A stretch of DNA of 64,000 nucleotides from Myxococcales bacterium (GCA_025359105.1 JANYHK010000014.1:1-64000), one strand, 5' to 3'; positions 38,054 to 49,140 are shown, counted from the first letter of the stretch. Notes: generated by a model not told the origin, from the letters alone. A program made the numbers and translations.

Positions 38054-38069
38054 TGGCACGCCTCTCGCA
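38054..38069 (+). promoter_or_regulatory. Sigma54-type -24/-12 promoter
   Basis: TGGCACGCCTCTCGCA has a perfect -24 box (TGGCACG) and a -12 box with one mismatch (TCGCA for TTGCA), with GG and GC ten bases apart. It lies 104 bp upstream of the Pro/Gln-repeat gene. A TATAAG at 37998-38003 lies further upstream, without a convincing -35. Confidence 0.55.
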
Positions 38070-38172
38070 AAATGTGACGATGTGGGCGCCCGCATGCCCC
38101 CATCTGCCCCATCCCCCTCTTGGGCGCCCCCATCGGGAATTGAGACTTGGATTGCGACCTTTCGGAGGAGCG

Positions 38173-39519
38173 ATGATTCGACGAGGCTTTCTTGAGCGTG
38201 CCCGGCAGCACCTGCCGCACGCTTCCTTCGCGGCCGCGACGTTGGGGCTCGTCCTCACCGCAGGTGGCGCCGCGCGTGCACAGCAGCCGTGGCCACAGCC
38301 ACCGCCCCAAACGCAGCCGCAACCCCAACCGCAGCCCTATCCCCAGGGCCAGCCGCAGCCTTATCCGCAGCCCCAACCGCAGCCGTACCCGCAGGGTCAG
38401 CCGCAACCTTATCCCCAGCCGCAGCCCCAGCCGTACCCGCAAGGACAACCGCAGCCCTATCCCCAGGGCCAGCCGTACACCCAAGGACAACCGCAGCCCT
38501 ATCCCCAGGGGCAACCCCAGCCGTACCCGCAGGGCCAGCCGTATCCGCCGCAGGGGCAACCGTATCCGCCGCAGGGGCAACCGTACCCGCCGCAGGGGCA
38601 ACCGTACCCGCCGCAGGGACAACCCTATCCGCCGCAGGGACAGCCCGCGCCTGCGCCCGCGCCCGATGGGAAGCGCAGCGGTGGCGAGCTGACGTTCCTC
38701 TACGTGACGAGCGCCGCCTACGGCGTCGGAACCGGCATCTGGGTCGACTCGCTGGGAAAGGTCACCGATCCCGGCCTCGCGTTCATCGCGCCGCTGGCGT
38801 TCGGCGTCGCCATGCCGGTCGGCGTCTACTTCCTCGACGACAACGTCACGCTCCACCGCGGCGTGCCTGCGAGCATCTCGACGGGCCTCCTCCTCGGCGC
38901 GCTCGAGGGCATGTCGATCAGCGGAATGCAGTGGCAGTTCACCGGCGGCGGGAGCGGCAGCGACGCGCAGTGGAAGTTCCACACGTGGACGACGCTCACC
39001 TGGATCATGTCGACCGGCGGCGGCATCGGCGGCTACGCGTTCGGCGAGTGGCTGCGCCCCGATCCGCGGAGCCTCAGCTTCATCGCGAGCGGCGCCGGGT
39101 GGGGCGCCGCGAGCGGCATCATGTTCGGCGCCGGCGCGGTCGGCGGCGACTGGAAGGACGGCGCCGCGGTATGGGGCTTCGTCGGCATGAACGCCGGCAT
39201 CCTCGCGACGGGCGCGCTGTCGACCGTCTACACGCCGTCGTACAACGCCCAGAAGTGGATGTGGATCGGCTACGCCGCGGGCACCGCAGCGGGCCTCCTC
39301 GTCTATCCGTTCTATCTCGCCAGCGACGCGAGCCCGCGCCACGGCCTCATCGCCAACGCGCTCGGCGGGCTCGCCGGCGTCGGTCTCGCCGCGGTCTTCG
39401 CGGGTGGGATGAGCGACGACGAGGCCACGGCAAAGAAGGCGTTCAACATGCCGTTTCAGTTAGGCGCCGCCCCTGCGCCCGGCGGCGGCGGAGCGATCAC
39501 GGCCTTCGGCCGCTTCTAG
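38173..39519 (+). CDS. Exported Pro/Gln-repeat protein with Gly-rich multi-pass C-terminal domain
   Basis: 448 residues. The leader MIRRGFLERARQ... with LVLTAGGAARAQ is a signal peptide. Residues about 38-160 are an uninterrupted proline/glutamine tract of PYPQGQP-like heptads. Residues about 165-430 are Gly/Ala-rich with several hydrophobic stretches (AFGVAMPVGVYFL, STGLLLGALEGMSISGM, ALGGLAGVGLAAVFAGG), compatible with helical membrane segments or a glycine-rich barrel. ATG 38173 has GGAGGAG upstream. A sigma54-like promoter precedes it, and a sigma54 activator is encoded 375 bp downstream. No family named; an envelope role is likely. Confidence 0.75.
   Translation: MIRRGFLERARQHLPHASFAAATLGLVLTAGGAARAQQPWPQPPPQTQPQPQPQPYPQGQPQPYPQPQPQPYPQGQPQPYPQPQPQPYPQGQPQPYPQGQPYTQGQPQPYPQGQPQPYPQGQPYPPQGQPYPPQGQPYPPQGQPYPPQGQPYPPQGQPAPAPAPDGKRSGGELTFLYVTSAAYGVGTGIWVDSLGKVTDPGLAFIAPLAFGVAMPVGVYFLDDNVTLHRGVPASISTGLLLGALEGMSISGMQWQFTGGGSGSDAQWKFHTWTTLTWIMSTGGGIGGYAFGEWLRPDPRSLSFIASGAGWGAASGIMFGAGAVGGDWKDGAAVWGFVGMNAGILATGALSTVYTPSYNAQKWMWIGYAAGTAAGLLVYPFYLASDASPRHGLIANALGGLAGVGLAAVFAGGMSDDEATAKKAFNMPFQLGAAPAPGGGGAITAFGRF
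38284..38646 (+). repeat. In-frame Pro/Gln codon repeats (PYPQGQP units)
   Basis: Tandem degenerate units encoding QPQPYPQ, GQPQPYP and, at the 3' end, five or six near-identical 21-bp units encoding PYPPQGQ. The last units (about 38536-38640) differ only at a few third positions, so recent expansion or contraction by slippage is likely. Such tracts normally form extended polyproline-type linkers crossing the cell wall or periplasm. Confidence 0.8.
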
Positions 39520-39539
39520 GACACCAACGCTCCTCGCGC

Positions 39540-39704
39540 TTACTTCGTCGGGGGGGCAGGGACGTCCCCGGCGTCGATGCCCACTGGACTCGTCATGTCG
39601 GGGCCGTCCGGTGTGAGAGGCGGCTTCTTCTCGTCGTTGCAGCCGACTGCAATGACGCCCATCACGAGCAGCGCCGCCAAGACGATCCGGTGTTTTTGCC
39701 CCAT
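39540..39704 (-). CDS. Small lipoprotein (54 aa)
   Basis: MGQKHRIVLAALLVMGVIAVGC is a clean lipoprotein signal with lipobox VGC. The mature 32 residues are Pro/Asp-rich (NDEKKPPLTPDGPDM) with no fold evident. It lies between the repeat protein (convergent) and the FHA activator (divergent). Coding is supported by the signal sequence; function unknown. Confidence 0.55.
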   Translation of the reverse strand: MGQKHRIVLAALLVMGVIAVGCNDEKKPPLTPDGPDMTSPVGIDAGDVPAPPTK

Positions 39705-39893
39705 CGTCCGAGCATCGTACCCATCTCGCATCAAAAGCAAAGCTTGGGTCGCTTGACGCAGTGCGGCCGCGCCGTCTTCGCCGCCTGGTCCGGGCGAGTC
39801 CCCCCTCCGCGGGCGTCCTGACAACCGGCATGGCCAGCCGGCCAGGTCCCGGTAGACGCTCGAAATTCCCCGTCGCGTGGTAACTTCTGCGAC

Positions 39894-41846
<1,953 letters not shown>

Positions 41847-41918
41847 CGGAGCGCGGTCACGGTCTACGCGTCGCGCACCGTCGGTAGCTACGCCCTGTAC
41901 GGCGCCATCGCGCCGGGG

Positions 41919-43082
41919 ATGCACGCGTCCGTCTTCTACGGAAGGCTCCTCGGTGCGGGCGGCTTCTCACGCACCGTCGCGATCAAGCAAGTCGATCCGC
42001 GTTGGACCGAAGCGCTTGGCGGCCCCCACGCGCTGCTCGCGAAGACGCAGGCGCTCACGCGGGTGCGTCACCCGAACGTCGTGCCCACCCTCGACGCCGT
42101 CGAAGAAGGGGACCAGCTGTTCCTCGTCATGGAGTACGTGCCCGGCGAGACGCTCGACCGGCTGCTCGCGCCGCTCGCCATCCGCGGCGAGCGCGTGCCT
42201 CCTCGCATCGCGTGCGCGCTCGTCGCGGGCGTGCTGCGGGGTCTGCACGCCGCCCACGTGGCGAAGTCGAGCAGGGGTGAGCCGCTCGGCATCGTCCACG
42301 GCGACGTCGCGCCGCGCAACGTGCTCGTCGGTGCCGACGGAACGCCGCGCATCCTGGACTTCGCCTTCGCGCGGCCGGCGCTCCCCTACCTCGCGCCGGA
42401 GCAAGCGCACGGCGAGACGACGCCGCGCTCCGATGTCTTCGCGGCCGGCATGGTTCTGTGGGAGGCGCTCACCGGGAGGAGCGCGATCGTAGGTGAGCCG
42501 GACGCGGCGACCATCGACGGCCGCGTCGCGACCGTCGTCGAGCCGCCGAGCAAGCTCGTCCTCGGGGTGCCGCGCGAGGTCGACGCGATCACGATGATGG
42601 CGCTGAAGCCCGAAGCCCGGAACAGGTATGCGTCGGCCAAGGACATGGCGCGCGATCTCGAGGCGTGCATCGGCGGCGCGGCGGACACGGAGATCGCGGC
42701 GTGGGTCCTTGCGCACGCCGGTCCAGAGCTCGCGCGGCGCGCCGCCGCGGTGGCCGAGATCGAGCGCGACGCCACGGCGTACTCCGAGCCGCCGCCGGAC
42801 AGGCTCGGCCCCCCGCCGATCATGTTTCCGCCCACCCCCACGACGGCCTCGCACGGGGGCCCTCGTCGTCCAGGTGCGGCGTTCGAGACCACCGCAGACA
42901 GCCGGGAGAGCGCGGCGCGGCGCGGCGGCGCGTCGCTCATCGCGTTCGCGCTCGTCGGCTTCGCGCTCGTGGCCGCGATCGGCTGCGTCGTCTTGCTGCT
43001 CCGTGCCTCGCGCCTCGCGAACGAGCGCGACGGGGCGGTCCAGCCGCCGACCATCCCGCTGACGGATGCGTCGCGGGACTGA
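41919..43082 (+). CDS. Degenerate Ser/Thr protein kinase (probable pseudokinase), start uncertain
   Basis: At least 387 residues. ATP-site Lys is in TVAIKQVD, but the glycine loop is poor (IAPGMHASVFYG). The catalytic loop reads HGDVAPRNVLV, and the metal-binding DFG is DFA (ILDFAFARP), followed by an unusually short activation segment running straight into YLAPEQAHG. Catalytic activity is therefore doubtful. Family-like sequence (RTVGSYALYGAIAPG) is encoded in frame upstream of ATG 41919, yet no ATG, GTG or TTG occurs between the previous stop (41844) and 41919. A CTG (41895) or other start, or coupling, is possible. A C-terminal membrane helix (ASLIAFALVGFALVAAIGCVVLLL) follows a Pro-rich linker. 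Confidence 0.75.
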   Translation: MHASVFYGRLLGAGGFSRTVAIKQVDPRWTEALGGPHALLAKTQALTRVRHPNVVPTLDAVEEGDQLFLVMEYVPGETLDRLLAPLAIRGERVPPRIACALVAGVLRGLHAAHVAKSSRGEPLGIVHGDVAPRNVLVGADGTPRILDFAFARPALPYLAPEQAHGETTPRSDVFAAGMVLWEALTGRSAIVGEPDAATIDGRVATVVEPPSKLVLGVPREVDAITMMALKPEARNRYASAKDMARDLEACIGGAADTEIAAWVLAHAGPELARRAAAVAEIERDATAYSEPPPDRLGPPPIMFPPTPTTASHGGPRRPGAAFETTADSRESAARRGGASLIAFALVGFALVAAIGCVVLLLRASRLANERDGAVQPPTIPLTDASRD

Positions 43083-43171
43083 GATTTTCTGGATTTTTCG
43101 CGTCCGCGCACCTTGCGCGACGGGGCGCTCGGACCAACTCTAAGGCCTCCTTCTGCCTCGCCTGTGCATCC

Positions 43172-45577
43172 ATGTCTTCCCTCCTTCCCCCCTGCCCTCC
43201 CAAGACGCACGCCGACCTCGAGTGGGCGCGCCTCACCGCGGCCCTGGCCGAGCGGTGCACGAGCCCGCTCGGCCAGCGCCTCGCGCGCGCGCTGCCGTTC
43301 GGCGCGACGCATGAAGGCGTCCGCGCGCTCGTCGCCGAGAGCCATGAGGCGACACGCCTCGCCGAGAAGGGCGAGGCGCTGCCCGTCGGCGCCGTACCCG
43401 ACGTGGCCGAGGGCATCGATCGTCTTCGCGCCTCCGGCGTGCTCGGCCCCGCGGAGCTCCGCGGCATCGCGCGCATGCTCCTCATCGCGCGCTCGCTCCG
43501 GCGCTTCCTGAGCGCGCGGCGCGAGAGCTGCCCGGCCATCCACGCCGCGTGCTCCACCGATCCGACGCTCGACGATGCCGCCGAGGAGGTCTCCGGCGCG
43601 TTCGACGCCGACGGCACGCTGAGCGACAAGGCGAGCCCGCGGCTGAAGGAGCTCCGCTCCGAGTACCAGGCCTCACGCGCGCGCATGCTCTCGCGCCTCG
43701 AGGATCTGATGACCCGCTACAGCGCCATCCTCCAGGATCGCTTCGTCACCGAGCGCGAGGGGCGCTACGTCGTCCCGGTGCGCTCCGACGCTCACGAGCG
43801 GTTCCCCGGCATCGTGCACGCCGCGAGCGCGAGCGGGTCCACGCTGTTCGTCGAGCCGCGCGCCGTCATCCCGATGGGCAACCGCCTCAAGATGCTCGAG
43901 GCCGACGTGCAGCGCGAAGAGATCGCGATCTACGCGCGCCTCTCGGCGGTCCTGGCGGACGTCTTGCCGAGCGTCGAAGCGTGCGCCGCCGCGCTCGCGC
44001 GGGCCGACGTGTTGTTCGGAACCGCGCGCCTGGCCGCGGACCTGGGCCTCGCCTTCCCCACGCTGACCGACGATCCCGTGCTCGAGCTGAAGAGCGCGCG
44101 TCACCCGCTGCTCCTCCTCGACTTGCCGGACGTCGTCGCCAGCGATCTGTCGGTGACGACCGGCCACGCGATGGTCGTGAGCGGGCCCAACGCCGGCGGC
44201 AAGACGGTGGCGCTGAAGACGATGGGCCTGTGCGCGCTCATGATCCGCGCCGGGCTCCCCATCCCCGCCGATCCGTCGAGCACCGTCGGCATCTTCCAGC
44301 TCGTCCTGACGGACGTGGGCGACGATCAGAGCCTCCACAAGAACCTGTCGACGTTCAGCGCCCACGTAAAAAACCTCGCGGCTATCCTGGCCGACGCGCA
44401 GCCGGGCGCGCTCGTCCTGCTCGACGAGATCGCCACCGGCACCGATCCGCGCGAGGGAGAGGCGCTCGCAGCCGGCGTCCTCGACTCGCTCTGCGCACGC
44501 GGCGCCGCCGTCGCCGCCACGACGCACTACGAAGGGCTGAAGGCGCTCGCCCTGGCCGATCCGCGCTTCATGAACGCGAGCGTCGGCTTCGATCTCGCCA
44601 CGATGACGCCGACGTTCCGCCTCGCCATGGGTGTACCCGGCAGCTCGAGCGCGCTCGCGGTGGCGCGGCGCTTCGGCCTCCCGTCGACCGTGATCGACCG
44701 CGCGACACGCTTCCTTTCGCGCGAAGAGCAGAGCTTCGAGGAGGTCGTGAAGAAGCTGAACGACGAACGCGCTGCCCTCGATCTCGCGCGCCAGGCCGCC
44801 GACGCACGCGAGCGCGAAGCCGCCGAGCTCAAGCTGCGTCTAGAGAGCGAGCTCCGCGACGCCAAGGATCGCGAGAAGCGCACGCTGTCGCGCGAGGCCG
44901 AGCAGCTCATGGCGAGCGTTCGCCGCGCGCGCGAGGAGCTCCGCGGCGTGCAGCAGGCCCTGCGCGGACGCAAGCTCGACGCCGCGCAGGCGAAGGACGC
45001 GATGCGTACGCTCGATCGCATCGCCGCGGACGTGTCCCTGGGCAGCGAAATCGAAGCCCTCGTCGCCAAGCCGCAGCCGGACCGCGAGCCGCTCCGCCGC
45101 GAGGAGCTGAAGAGGGGCGCCAAGGTCTACGTCCCGCGCCTGCGCGCCGAGGCCGAGGTCGTCGAGGTGAGCGGCGACACTGTGCGCGTGGCGGCGGGGG
45201 CGCTCAAGCTCACCGTCCCGATCGGCGAGCTGCGCGGGGCCGTCCCCGCCGAGCCCGCCATGCCCGCGCGCCCGACGCGTGGACCCGACGGCCGCCGCGA
45301 CGCCGCCGGCACGCCCGAGGTCCCGATCCAGACCGGCGACAACACCGTCGATCTCCGCGGCCTCCGCGCCGACGATGCCCTCTCGCTGGCGACGACGTTC
45401 CTCGACCGCAGCCTGAACGACGGCCGCAAGATCGCTTTCCTGGTCCATGGCCACGGCACCGGCGCGCTCCGCGACGCGATCCGCCGCGATCTGAAGGACA
45501 GCCCCTACGTCGCTCAGTTCCGCGCCGGGCACGGGAACGAGGGCGGCGACGGCGTGACGGTCGTCTGGCTGAGATAG
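43172..45577 (+). CDS. mutS2: MutS2 (DNA-binding ATPase/endonuclease with Smr domain)
   Basis: 801 residues, normal for MutS2. The N-terminal core/clamp region has RYVVPVRSDAHERFPGIVH and SASGSTLFVEP. The ATPase domain has Walker A VSGPNAGGKTVALK (about 339), SSTVGIFQLVLTDVGDDQSL, Walker B LVLLDEIATGTDP and TTHYEGLK. A long coiled coil (about 510-630) is followed by a KOW-like segment (LKRGAKVYVPRLRAEAEV). The Smr nuclease domain (about 715-801) has VDLRGLRADDAL and HGHGTGALR. MutS2 suppresses recombination or rescues collided ribosomes in different bacteria. ATG 43172 was chosen over a long in-frame extension that overlaps the kinase gene. Confidence 0.95.
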   Translation: MSSLLPPCPPKTHADLEWARLTAALAERCTSPLGQRLARALPFGATHEGVRALVAESHEATRLAEKGEALPVGAVPDVAEGIDRLRASGVLGPAELRGIARMLLIARSLRRFLSARRESCPAIHAACSTDPTLDDAAEEVSGAFDADGTLSDKASPRLKELRSEYQASRARMLSRLEDLMTRYSAILQDRFVTEREGRYVVPVRSDAHERFPGIVHAASASGSTLFVEPRAVIPMGNRLKMLEADVQREEIAIYARLSAVLADVLPSVEACAAALARADVLFGTARLAADLGLAFPTLTDDPVLELKSARHPLLLLDLPDVVASDLSVTTGHAMVVSGPNAGGKTVALKTMGLCALMIRAGLPIPADPSSTVGIFQLVLTDVGDDQSLHKNLSTFSAHVKNLAAILADAQPGALVLLDEIATGTDPREGEALAAGVLDSLCARGAAVAATTHYEGLKALALADPRFMNASVGFDLATMTPTFRLAMGVPGSSSALAVARRFGLPSTVIDRATRFLSREEQSFEEVVKKLNDERAALDLARQAADAREREAAELKLRLESELRDAKDREKRTLSREAEQLMASVRRAREELRGVQQALRGRKLDAAQAKDAMRTLDRIAADVSLGSEIEALVAKPQPDREPLRREELKRGAKVYVPRLRAEAEVVEVSGDTVRVAAGALKLTVPIGELRGAVPAEPAMPARPTRGPDGRRDAAGTPEVPIQTGDNTVDLRGLRADDALSLATTFLDRSLNDGRKIAFLVHGHGTGALRDAIRRDLKDSPYVAQFRAGHGNEGGDGVTVVWLR

Positions 45578-45641
45578 CGACCTGAGATCGTTTGCGTTTT
45601 TCGCTGCAACTTGGAGCCTCGCTCCCCCCACTAATGGGGCG

Positions 45642-46259
45642 ATGAAGCTGCTGCAGTTCTTCGCTTTTTCAGGCGCAATTCTAGCGTTCGCCGGGATGGC
45701 GGGCTGCTACGGGCTCGGCGGCGAGGTCGCCAGCGACGGTGCCCCGGCGACCCCGAACACCGACGCGCCCGATGCGGGCGGCAGCCCCGGCGCAGGCGTC
45801 GACGTCTTCGGCGGGGCGACGACGTGCACCAGCGGGCAGAGCCAGCCCAACATCACGACCGGGGACGGCTACGCCGGGATGGACCCCGGGCAGGCCTGCA
45901 TCTCGTGCCACAGCCAGGGCGAAGGGCCGTCCTTCATCCTCGCCGGCACCGTGTACCCGACCGGCCACGAGCCGGACAACTGCAACGGCGTCACCGCGTC
46001 CGACATCAAGGTCGTCGCCACCGACTTCACCGGCAAAGAGTTCCCCATGACGCCGAACTCGTCGGGAAACTTCTTCCTGCAAAATAGCCGGCGCACCCCT
46101 GTCTCGTTCGCGTTCCCCTACACGGCGCGCGTCGAGCGCGGCGGCAAGGTCGTCGAGCAGATGGGCGGCGCGCAAAAGAGCGGCGACTGCAACTCGTGCC
46201 ACACGGAGAAGGGCGCAAACAGCGCCCCCGGCCGCATCGCGGCGCCGCTCCCGCCGTGA
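45642..46259 (+). CDS. Lipoprotein with two c-type haem motifs
   Basis: 205-residue lipoprotein: MKLLQFFAFSGAILAFAGMAGC. A Pro/Asp/Gly linker leads to ACISCHSQGEG (CxxCH, about 86) and, near the C-terminus, DCNSCHTEKGAN (CxxCH, about 185). Between them are beta-strand-rich segments (FILAGTVYPTG, DIKVVATDFTGKEFPM, FAFPYTARVERGGK) reminiscent of a small carboxypeptidase-regulatory or fibronectin-like fold. A periplasmic electron-transfer role is plausible, but no family is recognised. A GGGG Shine-Dalgarno-like run precedes ATG 45642. Confidence 0.75.
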   Translation: MKLLQFFAFSGAILAFAGMAGCYGLGGEVASDGAPATPNTDAPDAGGSPGAGVDVFGGATTCTSGQSQPNITTGDGYAGMDPGQACISCHSQGEGPSFILAGTVYPTGHEPDNCNGVTASDIKVVATDFTGKEFPMTPNSSGNFFLQNSRRTPVSFAFPYTARVERGGKVVEQMGGAQKSGDCNSCHTEKGANSAPGRIAAPLPP

Positions 46260-46318
46260 TCGACCGCACGAGTCCGTGCACGTTTACGGGAGAAGCGTGA
46301 TCGCCATGAGCTCAGGCC

Positions 46319-47965
46319 CTACACGCTGATCGCGCCCTTCCTGAAATCGCTCTGGGCGATCTTCACGTTCACGCACGCGGGCTTGCGCTCCTTCTTCGCG
46401 TACGCGAATGCCGCGTCGAGCGCGGGGCCGATCTCCTCGGCCGTCTCGACCCAGAAGCCCTTGCCGCCGCACGCGTCCACCACCTTCTCGTAGCGCGTGT
46501 ACTCGAGCGACGTCGCCGGCGCGCGCTCGGGGCCGTAGATCTCGACCTGCCCGCGGCGGATCTGCGTCCACGCCGCGTCGTTGCCGATGACGGCGACGCA
46601 CGGAATGTTCTGGCGCGCCATCGCCTCGAGCTCCATCGCGTGGAGGCCGAAGCTGCCGTCGCCGTAGACGAGGACCGTCATGGCGTCGGGGCGCGCGAGC
46701 TGCGCGGCCATCGCGTAGCCGGGACCGACGCCGAGGGTGCCGAGGGGACCGGGGTCCATCCACAGCTGCGGCCACTCCATCTTGAGCACGTTCGCCGCCG
46801 TCGCGACGAAGTCGCCGCCGTCGCCGATGACGATGTCGTTCTTGCCGAGGCGCTTGGAGAGCTCGGCGCAGACGCGGAGCGGGTTCGGCGGCGACGCGGT
46901 CGAGGTGATCTCCGCCTGCATCTTCTCGCGGCGCTTCGTCTCCTCGGCGCGAACCGCCAAAAGCCACGACGGCGCCTTCTTCGTTCCGACGGCGGCGATG
47001 AGCTGATCGAGCACGAGACCGCTGTCGCCCTGGATGCCGATCTCGACGGCGCGGTTGCGCCCGAGCTCGGCGCCGTCCAGATCGATCTGGACGATCTTGA
47101 CCCCGTCGGCCCACGTCGGCGAGCGGCCGTAGTCGACGCGGAAATCGAACGGCGTGCCGAACACGAAGACGACGTCGGCCTGCGCGAGCGCGAATTTGCG
47201 CGAGCGCGAGAAGAGGCTGGGGTGATCGGCGGGGAGCGCGCCGCGGGCCATCCCGTTCACATAGAAAGGCACACCGAAGGCGTCGGCCGCACGCTTGACG
47301 GCGTCGCGCATGGGCGACCACCGGAGCTGCGTTCCCATCAGGAAGACAGGGCGCTCGGCGGCCTTCAAGAGCTCGGCGGCGCGCGCTATCGAGCGGGGAT
47401 CCCCGCCGGCGCGTGGCGGCTCGGCAAAGGCGCGCGTCGCCGGGAGATCGCTCTCCTCGTGGAAGTTCATGAGGAGATCGAGCGGCATCTCGAGGAACAC
47501 CGGCCCCGGCACGCCCGCCTGCGCCACGCGGAACGCCGCGTCGACGTACTCGGCGATGCGCCGCGTCTCGGGGACCTGCACGCTCCACTTGGTGATGGGG
47601 CGCATGAGCGTCACGCAGTCCATGTCCTGGAGGGAGCCCATGTCGCAGAGGAGCTTGGGTCCGGCGCCGCCGATGCAGATCATCGGAATGCCGGCGCGCT
47701 GGGCGTTGGCGACGGCGGTGACGACGTCGGTGACACCGGGGCCAGCGGTGACGGCGCAGACGCCGGGGCGCCCGGTCACGCGCGCGTAGCCGTCGGCGGC
47801 GTGACCGGCGGTCTGCTCGTGGCGCACGTCCACGACGCGGATCTGCTCGTCGAGACAGCCGTCGTAGATCGCCTGGATGTGTCCGCCGCAGAGGGTGAAG
47901 AGGTGCGTCGTCCCGTGGCGCTTGAGCGCCTGCGCGACGAGGCGCCCGCCGTGAACCATTCCCAT
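46319..47965 (-). CDS. Thiamine-diphosphate enzyme (acetolactate synthase/decarboxylase-like)
   Basis: 548-residue ThDP enzyme with the standard three domains. The PYR domain has the catalytic Glu in VRHEQTAGHAADGYARVTG, then TAGPGVTDVVTAVANA. The central domain includes RPVFLMGTQLRWSP. The PP domain has GDGGDFVATAANV and the ThDP/Mg motif GDGSFGLHAMELEAMARQ ending in AVIGNDAAWTQI (GDG-x-N). It resembles IlvB and also oxalyl-CoA decarboxylase-like proteins. No small regulatory IlvH subunit is adjacent, so a catabolic acetolactate synthase or another 2-oxoacid decarboxylase is possible. ATG 47965 has GGAGGAG as a strong Shine-Dalgarno sequence. Confidence 0.88.
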   Translation of the reverse strand: MGMVHGGRLVAQALKRHGTTHLFTLCGGHIQAIYDGCLDEQIRVVDVRHEQTAGHAADGYARVTGRPGVCAVTAGPGVTDVVTAVANAQRAGIPMICIGGAGPKLLCDMGSLQDMDCVTLMRPITKWSVQVPETRRIAEYVDAAFRVAQAGVPGPVFLEMPLDLLMNFHEESDLPATRAFAEPPRAGGDPRSIARAAELLKAAERPVFLMGTQLRWSPMRDAVKRAADAFGVPFYVNGMARGALPADHPSLFSRSRKFALAQADVVFVFGTPFDFRVDYGRSPTWADGVKIVQIDLDGAELGRNRAVEIGIQGDSGLVLDQLIAAVGTKKAPSWLLAVRAEETKRREKMQAEITSTASPPNPLRVCAELSKRLGKNDIVIGDGGDFVATAANVLKMEWPQLWMDPGPLGTLGVGPGYAMAAQLARPDAMTVLVYGDGSFGLHAMELEAMARQNIPCVAVIGNDAAWTQIRRGQVEIYGPERAPATSLEYTRYEKVVDACGGKGFWVETAEEIGPALDAAFAYAKKERKPACVNVKIAQSDFRKGAISV

Positions 47966-48093
47966 GACTCCTCCAGTCCGCCGCGCAGCCTAGCCGATCT
48001 TGCGCTGGGACAAGCCGCTTTGCCCAACACGTGCTTCAGTTCGCGTGCATCGTCGGCGGTCTCGACGCGCGCGGACGCGTGAGCGGTACGGAT

Positions 48094-48110
48094 CGGTAGC
48101 GTCGCTACCG
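48094..48110. promoter_or_regulatory. Perfect palindrome CGGTAGCG-T-CGCTACCG
   Basis: Eight-base arms with a single central T form an exact 17-bp palindrome. It lies between the divergent starts of the ThDP enzyme (47965) and the Ser/Thr kinase (48193). Its symmetry, size and position are those of a dimeric repressor/activator operator. The regulator is unknown. Confidence 0.45.
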
Positions 48111-48192
48111 GCTCGTCCCTGCGTGACGGGAGCTGGACCGGAGTGGAGAACGCTTTTCGCGGCGGGCGTGCTTCGTGCAGCCCGTTACGAGA

Positions 48193-49140
48193 ATGCGACG
48201 ACTCGCACCCTATCTGACGGAGCCGGTGACCCGCGTCTGGGGCGACCGCCGGAGCGGGGTGGAGCTCGACCCTCTCGAGCGGCTGGGCACGGTCGCCGGT
48301 GAGTGGTCGCTCGTCGGTCTGCTCGGGGTCGGCGGCACCTCGGCCGTGTACGAAGCCGTCGGTCGTCACGGCGAGCGGGTCGCCGTGAAGGTGCTCCGAC
48401 GACCCGACGTAGCGCCGGGGGATCTGCTCCGAGAGGCCACCCGCGAGGCGCGGCTCACCCGAGCCGTCGGGCACACCGGGGTCGTCGATGTTCGCGCGGT
48501 CGGGTCGCAGGTCGACGGGAGCGCCTACCTCGTCATGGGACTGCTCGAGGGCCACACGCTCGAGAATCGACGGTACGAGTGCGGCGGGGCCATCGCATAC
48601 GCTGCCGCGCTCCCCCTCTTCGACGCCCTGTTCGATGTCGTCGCCGCCGCCCACGACCGCGGCATCATCCATCACGATCTCAAGCCGGGGAACGTCTTTC
48701 TGACGCGGTCGGGACAGGTCAAGTTGATCGACTTCGGCCTCGCGAGGACGGGGCTCGAGCTCGACCAGCCCAGCGGCTGGTTCGGAACGCCGGGGTTCGT
48801 GGCGCCCGAGCAGGCGCGCGGCGAGATCACCAAATGCGATCGGCGCAGCGACGTATGGAGCCTCGGCGCGACCATGTTCGTGGTCCTCTCCGGTCACGGC
48901 GTGCACGTGGCGCACACCCACGACGCCGAGGTGCCACTGGCGGCGGCGTACCCCGCGCGCTCGTTGCGCGCCGTGGCGCCCGAGCTGCCGGCCGCTCTCG
49001 TCGCGCTCGTGGACCGCGCGCTCGCGTTCGAGCCGGGCGCGAGATGGACCGACGTCCGCGCGATGCACACGGCGCTGCGCAGCCTCGTACTGCCGCCCGG
49101 CCCGCGACCCTCGGGTGTTCGGCTCATCGAGGGTGGGTAG
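48193..49140 (+). CDS. Soluble Ser/Thr protein kinase
   Basis: 315-residue kinase with no transmembrane helix. The Gly loop is GVGGTSAVYEA, Lys is in VAVKVLRRP, the catalytic loop HHDLKPGNVFL has His in place of the usual Arg (HRD to HHD) at about 159, and the rest is DFGLART, GTPGFVAPEQ, SDVWSLGATMF and a C-terminal ALAFEPGARWTDVR. It should be active but lacks the activation-loop-coupling Arg, so activation-loop phosphorylation may not be needed. ATG 48193 was chosen; GTG 48175 is an alternative. It lies divergent from the ThDP enzyme gene. Confidence 0.87.
   Translation: MRRLAPYLTEPVTRVWGDRRSGVELDPLERLGTVAGEWSLVGLLGVGGTSAVYEAVGRHGERVAVKVLRRPDVAPGDLLREATREARLTRAVGHTGVVDVRAVGSQVDGSAYLVMGLLEGHTLENRRYECGGAIAYAAALPLFDALFDVVAAAHDRGIIHHDLKPGNVFLTRSGQVKLIDFGLARTGLELDQPSGWFGTPGFVAPEQARGEITKCDRRSDVWSLGATMFVVLSGHGVHVAHTHDAEVPLAAAYPARSLRAVAPELPAALVALVDRALAFEPGARWTDVRAMHTALRSLVLPPGPRPSGVRLIEGG

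Noticed and set aside
41895-41897. CTG as definite start of the degenerate kinase
   Set aside because: Plausible but unsupported by a Shine-Dalgarno sequence; left as one option while ATG 41919 is reported.
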